The notes beneath the pieces are model-generated. The model was not told where the DNA came from. It ran no database searches and worked only from the letters and a program-made list of their open reading frames with translations. A stretch of 64,000 nucleotides of DNA from Rhodoligotrophos appendicifer (GTDB lineage: Bacteria > Pseudomonadota > Alphaproteobacteria > Rhizobiales > Im1), in contig NZ_VHKL01000004.1 of assembly GCF_007474605.1 (NCBI RefSeq), forward strand, positions 310,001-374,000. Direction: 5' to 3'. Positions 26,901 through 35,017 of this stretch are shown here, one piece after another. Position 1 is the stretch's first letter. The number at the start of each line of letters is the position of its first letter. The translations under genes and the position numbers were made by a program.

Positions 26901-27680
26901 ATGAAAATCGCCAGCTTCAACGTCAATGGGATCAATGGTCGGTTGCCTGTCCTGATCCGCTGGCTGGAGGAGACGAAGGCCGATGTGGTGTGCCTTCAGG
27001 AGTTGAAGAGCGCCCATGAAAAATTTCCGCGACGCGAACTTGAAAGAGCCGGATACGGTGCGATCTGGCTCGGTCAAAAGAGTTGGAACGGGGTTGCTAT
27101 CCTGGCGCGTGGCGTTACGCCATTGGAGACCGGCAGAGGGCTTGGAGGAGCCGATGATGACCTTCAGAGCCGATATATCGAGGGCATCGTCAACGGAATC
27201 CTCATCGGCTGTCTCTATGTCCCCAATGGCAATCCCGCCCCCGGCCCCAAATTCGATTACAAACTGCGCTGGCTGCATCGCTTGACCCATCACGCCAACG
27301 AACTGCTGAGCCTGGACGTGCCGGTGATCCTGGCTGGGGACTACAACATCATCCCTTCCGACATCGATGTCTACAAACCCGAACGGTGGCGGGATGACGC
27401 TCTCTTTCGGATGGAGGTACGGAAGGCGTTTCACTCGCTGCTGGACCAAGGCTGGATCGATGCCCTGCGGGACCTCCATCCCGGTGAGCGCATCTATACA
27501 TTCTGGGACTATTTCAGAAATGCTTGGAGCCGTGACGCGGGCTTGCGCATCGACCACCTCCTGGTCAGTCCCCACCTCGCCGGCAACATTCTCGCCGCGG
27601 GCGTGGACCGACAGGTTCGAGGATGGGAAAAGGCGAGTGATCACGCACCCGTCTGGATCCAGCTCAGCGAAGCCGATTGA
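26901..27680 (+). CDS. xthA: Exodeoxyribonuclease III
   Basis: This 259-residue endonuclease/exonuclease/phosphatase-family enzyme starts at the ATG reading MKIASFNVNGIN. Metal and catalytic motifs are all visible: SFNVNGI (Asn), VVCLQELK (Glu), AGDYNIIPSDIDVY (Asp/Asn), RIDHLLVSP and the terminal SDHAPVWI (Asp/His). XthA cleaves abasic sites and degrades 3' ends in base-excision repair. An antisense open frame over the same bases is a shadow. Confidence 0.93.
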   Translation: MKIASFNVNGINGRLPVLIRWLEETKADVVCLQELKSAHEKFPRRELERAGYGAIWLGQKSWNGVAILARGVTPLETGRGLGGADDDLQSRYIEGIVNGILIGCLYVPNGNPAPGPKFDYKLRWLHRLTHHANELLSLDVPVILAGDYNIIPSDIDVYKPERWRDDALFRMEVRKAFHSLLDQGWIDALRDLHPGERIYTFWDYFRNAWSRDAGLRIDHLLVSPHLAGNILAAGVDRQVRGWEKASDHAPVWIQLSEAD

Positions 27681-27877
27681 GTTAGGATGCCGCACCGTCG
27701 CTTTCAATAGTGCCACGGCATGGACTTTCTGCTGTTGAGACACAAAATAGTCCTCAAGAAATTTGTTTAATAGGCGATGTGGCGGAGATCGACAGAACAG
27801 ACTATCTGATAGTGTGATTTTGCCACCATGCCTCAACTCTCGACGTAAAAGCGCTCGAGCAATGTGGATTAGCCATT

Positions 27878-28954
27878 TTGACAATCGAAATTTCTACAGG
27901 TGAGCAGGCTGCTCAGGCTCGTTCATTCGTAAAGATCTTGGCAAAATATCGTGAACCTGATCATCGCCGCAGCCTCGTCGAACTGGCCGTGACCGCCATT
28001 CCCCTCGTGGCTCTCTGGGTTTTGGCCTGGTATACGTTCGCACAGGGTTACTGGTGGACCAGTCTTCTGCTCACGGTGCCAGCCGCAGGATTTCTCGTGC
28101 GGCTGTTCATGATTCAACATGATTGCGGACATGGCGCGTTCTTTCGCCATCGGCGGGCCAATGACTGGACGGGACGGATCATCGGGGTGCTGACGATGAC
28201 CCCCTATGATTTCTGGCGCCACTCACACGCCGTTCATCATTCCACCTGCGGAAATTTGGACCAACGCGGAATCGGCGACGTCGATACGCTGACGCTCGTG
28301 GAGTATCTCGAACGATCGCGCTGGGGCCGGCTGAAATACCGCCTCTATCGACATCCGTTGATCCTTTTCGGCTTCGGGCCAGCCTATCTGTTCATCCTTC
28401 ACCACCGTCTGCCCTTCGGGTTCATGCGCAAGGGTCTCCAGCCCTGGGTCAGTACTCAGGCGACGAATGCTGCAATGGGCATCATTGCCGCCGCGCTCAT
28501 CTGGTTTATCGGGATCGAGGCTTTCCTCCTCGTCCATCTCCCCATCATGCTGCTGGCGTCATCGGCGGGGGTCTGGCTGTTCTTCGTCCAGCATCAGTTC
28601 GAAGACACGTTTTGGAGCGAGAGCAATGGTTGGACTTTCCATGAGGCCGCCCTTCATGGCTCTTCCCACTACGACCTGCCGCCGGTGCTGCGTTGGTTTA
28701 CAGCCAACATCGGCGTACACCACGTTCACCACCTGAGCAGTCGCATCCCGTTCTACCGATTGCCCAGCGTGCTTAGAGAGCATCCGGAGCTGGGTGAAAT
28801 CGGTCGGCTGTCGCTTCTTGAAAGTCTGAGATGTGTCCGCTTGGTTCTCTGGGATGAGAATCACCGTAAGCTCATCTCCTTCCGAGAGGCGAAACAACGG
28901 GAAACGGAGATCCAGAGGGACCGCTTACTCGTGCAAAACGAGGCCGCGGCCTGA
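27878..28954 (+). CDS. Fatty acid desaturase-family membrane protein
   Basis: The 358-residue integral membrane protein has the three histidine boxes of di-iron desaturases: HDCGHG, HSHAVHH and HHVHH, placed between hydrophobic pairs of helices. Such enzymes insert double bonds in acyl lipids or hydroxylate lipid substrates at the inner membrane, needing O2 and an electron donor not seen here. No ATG fits the N terminus; TTG at 27878 gives LTIEISTGEQ and is the only sensible start before the first helix. The gene is separate from xthA by 197 bases. Confidence 0.87.
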   Translation: MTIEISTGEQAAQARSFVKILAKYREPDHRRSLVELAVTAIPLVALWVLAWYTFAQGYWWTSLLLTVPAAGFLVRLFMIQHDCGHGAFFRHRRANDWTGRIIGVLTMTPYDFWRHSHAVHHSTCGNLDQRGIGDVDTLTLVEYLERSRWGRLKYRLYRHPLILFGFGPAYLFILHHRLPFGFMRKGLQPWVSTQATNAAMGIIAAALIWFIGIEAFLLVHLPIMLLASSAGVWLFFVQHQFEDTFWSESNGWTFHEAALHGSSHYDLPPVLRWFTANIGVHHVHHLSSRIPFYRLPSVLREHPELGEIGRLSLLESLRCVRLVLWDENHRKLISFREAKQRETEIQRDRLLVQNEAAA

Positions 28955-28967
28955 ATATGCCTCGACC

Positions 28968-29897
28968 CTAGGTGGATCCGGATGTTTCCGCCAACATCAC
29001 CTTCGCCAAAACGGCGAAGGCTCCATCGGGATATTGCGCCAGGTAGGCGCCGAACATCGCGGGACTACCGCTTTCCTTCACAGTGTCCCAGAAAGCCAGC
29101 TCGACGGCGACGGCATCCGTAGAGCTAATGGCCTCATCGTGCGGTTCTTCCGCGATCGCGAGCCTTGACTTCGCCAGTGCCGAAAATTCGCCTTCAGGGT
29201 ATTTTTCGAGATAGGCCTCGAATTCAGAGGGATCGGTACTTTCCTTTATCGAGTCCCAGAACGAAATCTCAAAGGCTGCATCATTGGCCGTCCGACCGTG
29301 TCCCTCGGCGGCATCCTGAGCGAGCCTGATCTCAGTTGTCGCCCCCGTGACCGGCGCATCCCGATCCGCATCGTCCAGAAGGACCCTGAAGGCCCGGATC
29401 GGCTGCTCTATGTTCTTGACCTTCTGCTCGCCCAGATCATCGAAACTGAATTGCGCATTGTGGCGAACGTGATCGCGAACGCCTCGCGAGACACAGATGC
29501 CTCCCGGCTGGGCCAGCGTTTCAAGCCGGGCGGCGACATTGACGCCGTCACCGAAAATATCGCCGTTCTTGACCATGACATCACCGACATTCAGACCGAT
29601 GCGATATCTCAGCTGACGGTGGGACGGTTCGGTGGCAAGACGATCCTCAATCGTGCCTTGAATCTTGATGGCGCAATCAAGAGCATCGATGATGCTGGTG
29701 AACTCCGCCAAAAAGCTGTCGCCCGCTGTTCCAGTGATCCGGCCATTGTGGCTCACCACCAGTTCGTCGACGATGGCCTGGTGACTGGACAGGACTTCAA
29801 GGGTTGAAACCTCGTCTTGGGACATATAGCGACTATAGCCCTCGATATCCGCCGCGAGGATGGCAACAAGCTTTCGCTCTAGGCGTGGGGCTTCCAA
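28968..29897 (-). CDS. Class III adenylate/guanylate cyclase with duplicated C-terminal motif
   Basis: Residues 8-175 are a class III nucleotidyl cyclase domain. The metal-binding aspartates are Asp17 (AADIEGYS) and Asp60 (GDSFLAEF), and the transition-state Asn120/Arg124 lie in GVNVAARLE. No sensor or membrane segment precedes it. The C terminus carries two 41-residue repeats (about 207-247 and 263-303), each of the form FWD-hydrophobic-KES..P..F.AYL..YP.G.F..LAK...LA, with about half of positions identical. Similar repeats accompany caspase-like and TPR proteins in rhizobia. Cyclic AMP synthesis is likely; the repeats are probably a binding module. Confidence 0.88.
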   Translation of the reverse strand: MEAPRLERKLVAILAADIEGYSRYMSQDEVSTLEVLSSHQAIVDELVVSHNGRITGTAGDSFLAEFTSIIDALDCAIKIQGTIEDRLATEPSHRQLRYRIGLNVGDVMVKNGDIFGDGVNVAARLETLAQPGGICVSRGVRDHVRHNAQFSFDDLGEQKVKNIEQPIRAFRVLLDDADRDAPVTGATTEIRLAQDAAEGHGRTANDAAFEISFWDSIKESTDPSEFEAYLEKYPEGEFSALAKSRLAIAEEPHDEAISSTDAVAVELAFWDTVKESGSPAMFGAYLAQYPDGAFAVLAKVMLAETSGST

Positions 29898-30034
29898 CGA
29901 TGTTCTCCGAGTGAAATTAGGGCTTCTCAGGCGATAAGCGCCCTGGCCGCATTTGGTTGCCGGAGTCCCGCCCCTGCAGGTGGAAACGCTCTAACCGTGC
30001 GCTAAATACCATATGTTCCTGGCTTCTCATCAAA

Positions 30035-30070
30035 GGAAAAGGCCCCGACGCAGTGCGCGGGGCCTTTCCT
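30035..30070 (-). terminator. Rho-independent terminator of the membrane-protein operon
   Basis: The stem AAGGCCCC / GGGGCCTT (30039-30046 and 30059-30066) with a 12-base loop is followed on the minus strand by TTTTCCTTT. It lies about 20 bases after the stop of the last gene of the four-gene operon that begins at 33289. Confidence 0.8.
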
Positions 30071-30087
30071 GTCTTACAGGAATCTTT

Positions 30088-31020
30088 TTATGTGGAGTGC
30101 TTCGCGCCCAACTCGGCGAATTCTTCACGCGCCGTGGCGGAAACATGGGCCAGCTTTTCCCTAAATCGCTTAATTGCCGCCAGCGCTGCTTCCTCGCTTA
30201 GACCTTGAGCCTGCGCTTCCCGCTTTAGATCCTCAAACGTGTCATGGGCAAGGTCCCTGGCGCTTCGCAGCTGTTCGGAGACCACACTCTGCGCTTGCGC
30301 CTTCATGGCGTCGCTTTCCTCACCCAACAGGCGGTTCTCCGTTTCCGTCGTGGGCAAGGCAGCAGCAATTCCCGCCCCGATCGCCAATCCGGCCGCGCCG
30401 ACGAGCAGTGGGTAACGCTCTAATGCATCCTTCAAGTCGTCCTGGCCCTCGGAGAGCATGTGAAGAACGCTCGTCGCCGCATTCTGGGATCGTTCACCGA
30501 TCGAATTTGCTGCGCTCGAAGCCATGGACGAGGTGCGGTGGGACATGGACGCCAGTCCCTCAGCGGCAGCGGAGAGCGTGCCCGAGACGGATGAATAGCC
30601 GCTCTCAGCAGCTTCACTCACCTTGTCCCCGAGGTAGCCTGCGCCTTCCCCAATGTTCGACCCGACAGCGCTCAACCCATCTCGAACACTCGCCGCGCCC
30701 GATGATACCGCCGATCCCACCCCGCTCATCGCTCCTCTGGAGGATCCTGAGGGCGAATAGTGGTGAACTCGTTCCTCCTCGATATGGAATCCGCGCTCCC
30801 TCTTGTGTTTCTCGCCACGGTGCTTGCGCGACTTTGAGCCTCCCAGAAGGGAAACCTTGGACCCTCCTGCAAATAGCCAAACGGCGCCCATGGCAATCAA
30901 TGCGGCAGATACGGGATTGTCCCGAACTGCTGCGACCAGAGTGTCCTGGAAACTGGCAGATGAGGTGGGCGTCCGGGGCGCCGGGAGGTAACGATCTTTG
31001 TGGCTATGTAACTCTGTCAT
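30088..31020 (-). CDS. Ser/Gly/Ala-rich membrane-associated stress-type protein
   Basis: The 310-residue protein resembles the nutrient-deprivation-induced or DUF3618-associated membrane proteins of rhizobia. Two hydrophobic stretches are seen: NPVSAALIAMGAVWLFAGG near residue 36 and LLVGAAGLAIGAGIAAALP near residue 210. Between them are amphipathic Ser/Ala/Gly repeats (SAVGSNIGEGAGYLGDKVSEAAES...). A charged helical C-terminal region with KREAQAQGLSEEAALAAIKRFREK follows. The start overlaps the holin-like gene by ATGA. It is the last gene of the operon; a strong terminator follows. Role is unknown, perhaps envelope protection under stress. Confidence 0.65.
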   Translation of the reverse strand: MTELHSHKDRYLPAPRTPTSSASFQDTLVAAVRDNPVSAALIAMGAVWLFAGGSKVSLLGGSKSRKHRGEKHKRERGFHIEEERVHHYSPSGSSRGAMSGVGSAVSSGAASVRDGLSAVGSNIGEGAGYLGDKVSEAAESGYSSVSGTLSAAAEGLASMSHRTSSMASSAANSIGERSQNAATSVLHMLSEGQDDLKDALERYPLLVGAAGLAIGAGIAAALPTTETENRLLGEESDAMKAQAQSVVSEQLRSARDLAHDTFEDLKREAQAQGLSEEAALAAIKRFREKLAHVSATAREEFAELGAKHST

Positions 31021-31412
31021 CTCACCTGTTCCTTTGCTGCAACCGCATCAAGGTGAAGTTGTTCCAAGGTCCGCTTCGGTACGAAGCTCGCCGCCTTAAT
31101 CCGATTGAGTCCGATCCACGCCAATATCGCGCTTGCAGCCATGCCTATGACCGTCGCGATCAGATTTCCCAACCACTCGTCAAGGCCAGCCTCCACTAGG
31201 GCCGCGCTGATCGTAAGAAGCAGCATGACCAAGGCAGGGATCGCAAGAACGGCGGCGGCAGCCAGGAAGCCAACGGCATTGGCTGCCTTGCTGACCTGCA
31301 GAAGCATTTCGGTTCGAGCGAGCTGGATTTCACTGCGAACAAGGTCGCCCAGCTGGCTAAAAGTATCGGAAAGAAGGTCTGTAAAAGACCGATTTTCAAC
31401 AGGCATAGCCAT
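31017..31412 (-). CDS. Phage-holin-like membrane protein (holin superfamily 3.6 type)
   Basis: The 131-residue protein has an amphipathic N-terminal helix (LLSDTFSQLGDLVRSEIQLARTEM) and two membrane helices (AVGFLAAAAVLAIPALVMLLLTIS, then LIATVIGMAASAILAWIGL). It ends with a charged tail KRTLEQLHLDAVAAKEQVR. This is the architecture of the PF07332-like family, which in rhizobia is chromosomal and not linked to lysis. The ATG at 31412 has AAGGAA upstream. It overlaps the next gene by ATGA. No phage genes are near, so lysis is unlikely. Confidence 0.75.
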   Translation of the reverse strand: MAMPVENRSFTDLLSDTFSQLGDLVRSEIQLARTEMLLQVSKAANAVGFLAAAAVLAIPALVMLLLTISAALVEAGLDEWLGNLIATVIGMAASAILAWIGLNRIKAASFVPKRTLEQLHLDAVAAKEQVR

Positions 31413-31457
31413 TGCGCATTTCCTTGAATCCAATTCCTGTCGTGGCCACGCAAAAAC

Positions 31458-32093
31458 TTACGAGGGCATGTTGGTACGACTTGGCGACGCTGGTTGCGAA
31501 CCGGGCATCGAGCTCATCCGCGTCTCTTGACCATCATAGGGACGAGCGGTGTCTTCCCGATGCCGCGGCGAGGGTGCCGACGTCTTCAAGAAGCGGACGA
31601 GGGCGAACCCGGACAGCGCCGCGATGCCCAGGAATGCCGTGGGCTGGCGCCGTGCGAAATCCTGCACCGTCTCAAACAAATCGCCGATGTTGCGATCGGC
31701 AACAGCATCCGAGACACTCTCGATGTGGTCAGCCGCGTATCTCACATAATGCGCTGCCTGCGGGATCTCGCTTTCCAGCTCTTTGGCAGCCCGGCGAACA
31801 GCTTCGGCCACGCCTCTTACCCGCTCGGCCCCAAGATTCTTTCCTTCTTCAACCGTGTTGGTTAGCTGCTCCTGGACGTTTGACATCATCTGTTTCGCCC
31901 CGGCACCGAGGCTGCCGGCCTGGGCTTTTAAATCTTCTCCCATTCCCGCGAGATCATTCTTCACATCCGAGGCCGCCTTGCGGGTCTCATTCTTCACGTC
32001 CGACGCAGCCTTGAGGGTCTCATCCTTCATGGAGGCCTCATTGGCCCCCGTCGAGGCAATCTTGCCTCCCGACTGGTTTGGCAAACTATTCAT
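31458..32093 (-). CDS. LEA-like/amphipathic helical protein with 11-residue repeats and one membrane anchor
   Basis: In 211 residues the N-terminal half is a charged, Ala-rich amphipathic helix including tandem 11-residue units KAASDVKNETR / KAASDVKNDLA, the periodicity typical of group 3 LEA proteins. A long helical region (RVRGVAEAVRRAAKELESEIPQ) follows. One hydrophobic segment (PTAFLGIAALSGFALVRFL) lies near residue 165, then a Pro/Ser-rich tail. It overlaps the DUF3618 gene stop by TCAT (ATGA on the coding strand). I infer a membrane-tethered desiccation or envelope-stress role from composition only. Confidence 0.62.
   Translation of the reverse strand: MNSLPNQSGGKIASTGANEASMKDETLKAASDVKNETRKAASDVKNDLAGMGEDLKAQAGSLGAGAKQMMSNVQEQLTNTVEEGKNLGAERVRGVAEAVRRAAKELESEIPQAAHYVRYAADHIESVSDAVADRNIGDLFETVQDFARRQPTAFLGIAALSGFALVRFLKTSAPSPRHREDTARPYDGQETRMSSMPGSQPASPSRTNMPS
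31954..32019 (-). repeat. Tandem 33-base direct repeat inside the LEA-like gene
   Basis: Two adjoining 33-base units (31954-31986 and 31987-32019) both begin TCATTCTTCAC and differ at four positions. They encode the two 11-residue KAASDVKN units. A degraded third start (TCATCCTTCAT) follows at 32020. Confidence 0.85.
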
Positions 32094-33289
32094 GAAAGCT
32101 CTCCACTTTTCCGGTTCACCTGGCCTTGGCCCTTCGAGGTCGTGCGAGGACGATCCTCTTCATCGTTTGGCTCCATCCGCTCGCCCACCTTCGCGGCCAC
32201 GGCTTTAACCTTGTCGCCCACCTTCCGGGCTTCAGCACGCGCATCATCGAGGGTGAGCCCTTCCTCCTCTGCAACGTCGAGCGTCGCATCCAGGATCCGG
32301 CCGCCGGCATCCACTGCGTCCTGGTACGTGTCGGAGGCCATATTGGTTACGGTCCGCTTCACCTTACGGCTCGCGTCCCCCAATGCCCGGGACTCGGCCC
32401 TGGTGACCGGCAGAGAGGCCGCGAGGATCGCGCCGACCGCTAAACCAAGTGTGCCAACCAGCAGCGGATGTCTTTCAAACGCGTCGCCAAGATTTGCACT
32501 TGCACGTCGCCCCGCCATCGCGACGCGTTCACGGCCATAAGCCAGCTGTTCAGCGGTCTGATGAGCCAGCGAGGAGGCCATGTCGGAAGTTTGATGAGCG
32601 AGCGAAGACGCCATGTCGGACGCCGCAGCCACGGCTGAGGACGCTCTATCCGCCGCGGATGAAGCCACACCTTTCGCAGCGTCGATCGAGCTCTGAGCCA
32701 GATCGGTTGCGTCGTCATAGGCGTGCCAAACGGCCGAAGTTCCTGTCTCTACCCGTGCAGCGACCTCGGAACGGACCGTTTCGGCCGCGCCCGCGATCCG
32801 TTGACCGGCCATGTCGGCCGCACCGGAAATCTTATCTTGCGCCGCCTCTGAGGCGTCCGACAGGCCGGATGTTATCCGCTTTTTGGCCTGATCAAGGCCC
32901 GTCCACGACCCCGTCGCTCCGGGTTGCCGCGAGCCGCTGCCCGCGCCGGCCAAGGCAATGCCGGCCCCCATCAGCAGAATTGGAATGGGTATGCTCTGCA
33001 GCAGGCGGAACGCCGGGTAGGCCAATCCGGCGCCGACAGCCAGGGCCTGAAGCGGGTTCTCCCGCGCCGCGCGCTCAATGTCCGTCAGCGCCTGCTGGCT
33101 GCGCCGGCTCACATATTCCTTCACGTCCTCCTTGATGACCTCAGGAGAAACACGGTGCTGCAAGTCGGTGGCGGTTTCGGTCACGCGGCTGCGAAGTTCA
33201 TCAACAGTTTTCGCAAGCTCCACTCGCCTATGCTCAGCCTGGCGCTCTAGGTCGTCCAAGGAAGCTTCTTGTTGGTTCATCGTCGTCAT
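32090..33289 (-). CDS. DUF3618-domain membrane protein
   Basis: From the ATG with GGGAG and seven-base spacing the protein has 399 residues. The N-terminal DUF3618 pattern is clear: LDDLERQAEHRRVELAKTVDELRSRVTETATDL followed by helical linker and AARENPLQALAVGAGLAYPAF. A second hydrophobic stretch (IPIPILLMGAGIALAGAG) follows. The middle is a long Ala/Ser amphipathic region with a perfect tandem SDMASSLAHQT. Another hydrophobic glycine-rich helix near residue 285 (LLVGTLGLAVGAILAASLP) nearly copies the segment in the fourth operon gene. It heads the operon of four membrane-related genes. Confidence 0.78.
   Translation of the reverse strand: MTTMNQQEASLDDLERQAEHRRVELAKTVDELRSRVTETATDLQHRVSPEVIKEDVKEYVSRRSQQALTDIERAARENPLQALAVGAGLAYPAFRLLQSIPIPILLMGAGIALAGAGSGSRQPGATGSWTGLDQAKKRITSGLSDASEAAQDKISGAADMAGQRIAGAAETVRSEVAARVETGTSAVWHAYDDATDLAQSSIDAAKGVASSAADRASSAVAAASDMASSLAHQTSDMASSLAHQTAEQLAYGRERVAMAGRRASANLGDAFERHPLLVGTLGLAVGAILAASLPVTRAESRALGDASRKVKRTVTNMASDTYQDAVDAGGRILDATLDVAEEEGLTLDDARAEARKVGDKVKAVAAKVGERMEPNDEEDRPRTTSKGQGQVNRKSGELS
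32556..32621 (-). repeat. Tandem 33-base direct repeat inside the DUF3618 gene
   Basis: Two adjoining 33-base units (32556-32588 and 32589-32621) encode SDMASSLAHQT twice. The nucleotide copies have diverged at a few, mostly synonymous, positions, so the peptide repeat is conserved while the DNA is not identical. Confidence 0.85.
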
Positions 33290-33499
33290 TAATAGTCTCC
33301 CAGGCAGGAGGAATTCTGCGCAAACAATGCCTCGGCTTATTAAGCGGTAAGCGCCCTTCTTTGTTCCCTTGGACTTGCGAAGTCGCCAATCTTTCCCTGA
33401 TGGTCGGGTGATTGAGGCCCTGGACCGTGCCGGCGTGCCAAAAGGGGGACCGGAGGACGTCCGACCGACTGAAGGTTCTATCGACAATCGGTTCGGCCC

Positions 33500-34162
33500 C
33501 TACGACCTCTGCCGCCTCTGCCGACGCTCGATGTGCTGCGACAAAGCGCTCAGCGGAAAGATCAGCGCGAAATATATCAGACCCACCGCGGTGTAGATTT
33601 CGAAGTATTTGTAGGTCGTCGCCGACAGCGTCATCGCCTGGTAGAAAAGTTCTCCAAGCCCGATGGCTGAAACCAGAGCCGAATTCTTGATGAGGATCGC
33701 GATGAAGCCGATGAATGTCGGCATCATTATTTTCACCACCTGCGGTGCCATCACATGGCGGATCCGCCGGTACGGACTGAGACCCAGCGCCCGAGCTGCT
33801 TCGATCTGGCCTGGCGGAAGCGCCAGAACCCCGCTCCGAAAAATCTCCGTCAGATAGGCGCCCGAGACTGCGGACAAGGCCAGTATGCCGCTTCCCAGGG
33901 GAGATAGGCGAACATCCAGGATCAGGGGCCCACAGAAATAGATCCAGAAAATCAGCACCGTTTCTGGCAGGCCGCGAAAAACGCCGACATAGATAAAGGC
34001 GAGCCAGGACAGCGGCCCCCGCTTGAGCAGTTTTCCATAGCAGCCGATGAGCCCAAGCATGATGCCGATGGCGAGCGATCCAAGTACCAGCACGATGGTC
34101 GTCCAGAGGCCATCGACCAGCAGCGGCATCGCCTCGAGAAAGAAGCGAGTGTCGAAGTTCAT
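33500..34162 (-). CDS. Polar amino acid ABC transporter permease (second)
   Basis: This 220-residue HisM/GlnP-type inner-membrane permease has five or so helices. The EAA loop that contacts the ATPase is GQIEAARALGLSPYRRIRHVMAPQ. The N-terminal stretch MPLLVDGLWTTIVLVLGSLAIG is typical of the family. The start overlaps the preceding permease by ATGA. Together they form a heterodimeric channel for the substrate-binding protein encoded at 35018-35809. No ATPase gene is adjacent: downstream lies the DUF3618 operon. Confidence 0.9.
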   Translation of the reverse strand: MNFDTRFFLEAMPLLVDGLWTTIVLVLGSLAIGIMLGLIGCYGKLLKRGPLSWLAFIYVGVFRGLPETVLIFWIYFCGPLILDVRLSPLGSGILALSAVSGAYLTEIFRSGVLALPPGQIEAARALGLSPYRRIRHVMAPQVVKIMMPTFIGFIAILIKNSALVSAIGLGELFYQAMTLSATTYKYFEIYTAVGLIYFALIFPLSALSQHIERRQRRQRS

Positions 34163-35004
34163 CGCCCGACCTCCGACTTTCCGTATAGCGCCTCGAGGCG
34201 ATAGGTGAGACTCGAGAAGATGTAACCCAGAACAAGATAGATGATCCCGACCACGGTCAGCGTCTCGATCGGCTTAAAGGTGAAGTTCGCGATCCGAACG
34301 CCCACCGTCATCAAGTCACCCACCGCAAGCAGGGCCAAAACAGCGCTGGCCTTGAAATAGCCGATCGCGATATTGGCCAGCGGCGGAATGATGATCTTGA
34401 GGGCCTGGGGCAGGACCACCTTCATCCACACGACACGCCGTGGCAGTCCAAGCGCCTTGGCCGCCTCCCATTGTCCATGGCCGATGGCCTGGATGCCCGT
34501 GCGGGCCACGTCTGCCAGATAGGCGCTCGACTGCATGGTCATGGCAATCATGCCGGACTGCAGCACCGTGGTCGAATAGCCGGTGAAGGACGGGAGTGCG
34601 TAGTGGATCCAGAACAGTTGCAGCACCAATGGCGTGTTGCGCAGGGATTCCACATAGACGAAGGCCAGCCAGCGGATGGGAGGCCAGGGGCTCTGCATCA
34701 TGGCCGCGAGCAGAAAGCCCGCAGGCAGCCCGGCCGTCATTGCGACCCCGGTCAACAGAAGCGTGATCCCCAAACCCTGCAACAGGGCCCAGCGAAACTG
34801 CCACAGAAACTCGAACTGAAGGGTCGCGACAAAGTCCCAGCGGATTGCGGTCGCCACCCAGAAGATGATGACAAGGGCAATCAGAGCCGGAACATAGTCC
34901 GTAAAGATGCGGTTGCGCCGAAACAGCGGCTTGCGCGTCGGCGAGGGTTTCACCGCCATGATCGATGTCGCCTCGCCTGCATGGTCCGCCTCATTCCAGC
35001 GCAA
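34159..35004 (-). CDS. Polar amino acid ABC transporter permease (first)
   Basis: This 281-residue permease has the HisQ/GlnP-type pattern: an N-terminal cytoplasmic extension, a first helix YVPALIALVIIFWVATAI, LLQGLGITLLLTGVAMTAGL, and the EAA loop GQWEAAKALGLPRRVVWMKVVLPQALKIIIPP. It is encoded 13 bases after the binding-protein stop and overlaps the second permease. It imports a polar amino acid or similar small acid. The pair's specificity is not visible. Linkage to the GntR regulator and hydantoinase genes suggests a cyclic imide or amino-acid derivative. Confidence 0.9.
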   Translation of the reverse strand: MRWNEADHAGEATSIMAVKPSPTRKPLFRRNRIFTDYVPALIALVIIFWVATAIRWDFVATLQFEFLWQFRWALLQGLGITLLLTGVAMTAGLPAGFLLAAMMQSPWPPIRWLAFVYVESLRNTPLVLQLFWIHYALPSFTGYSTTVLQSGMIAMTMQSSAYLADVARTGIQAIGHGQWEAAKALGLPRRVVWMKVVLPQALKIIIPPLANIAIGYFKASAVLALLAVGDLMTVGVRIANFTFKPIETLTVVGIIYLVLGYIFSSLTYRLEALYGKSEVGR

Positions 35005-35017
35005 CCGGGCGTCGCAG

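Noticed and set aside
26730-27884. Minus-strand open frame of about 384 codons
   Set aside because: It overlaps xthA, which has all catalytic motifs. The antisense product is low-complexity in appearance and unrecognised.
31017-31412. Evidence of prophage from the holin-like gene
   Set aside because: No endolysin, capsid or integrase gene is nearby; this holin-like family is common on rhizobial chromosomes.
33342-33367. Possible EcfG promoter for the DUF3618 operon (GGAAC-N17-GCTT on the minus strand)
   Set aside because: The -10 half has two mismatches to cGTT, so it is too weak to list as a feature without expression data.
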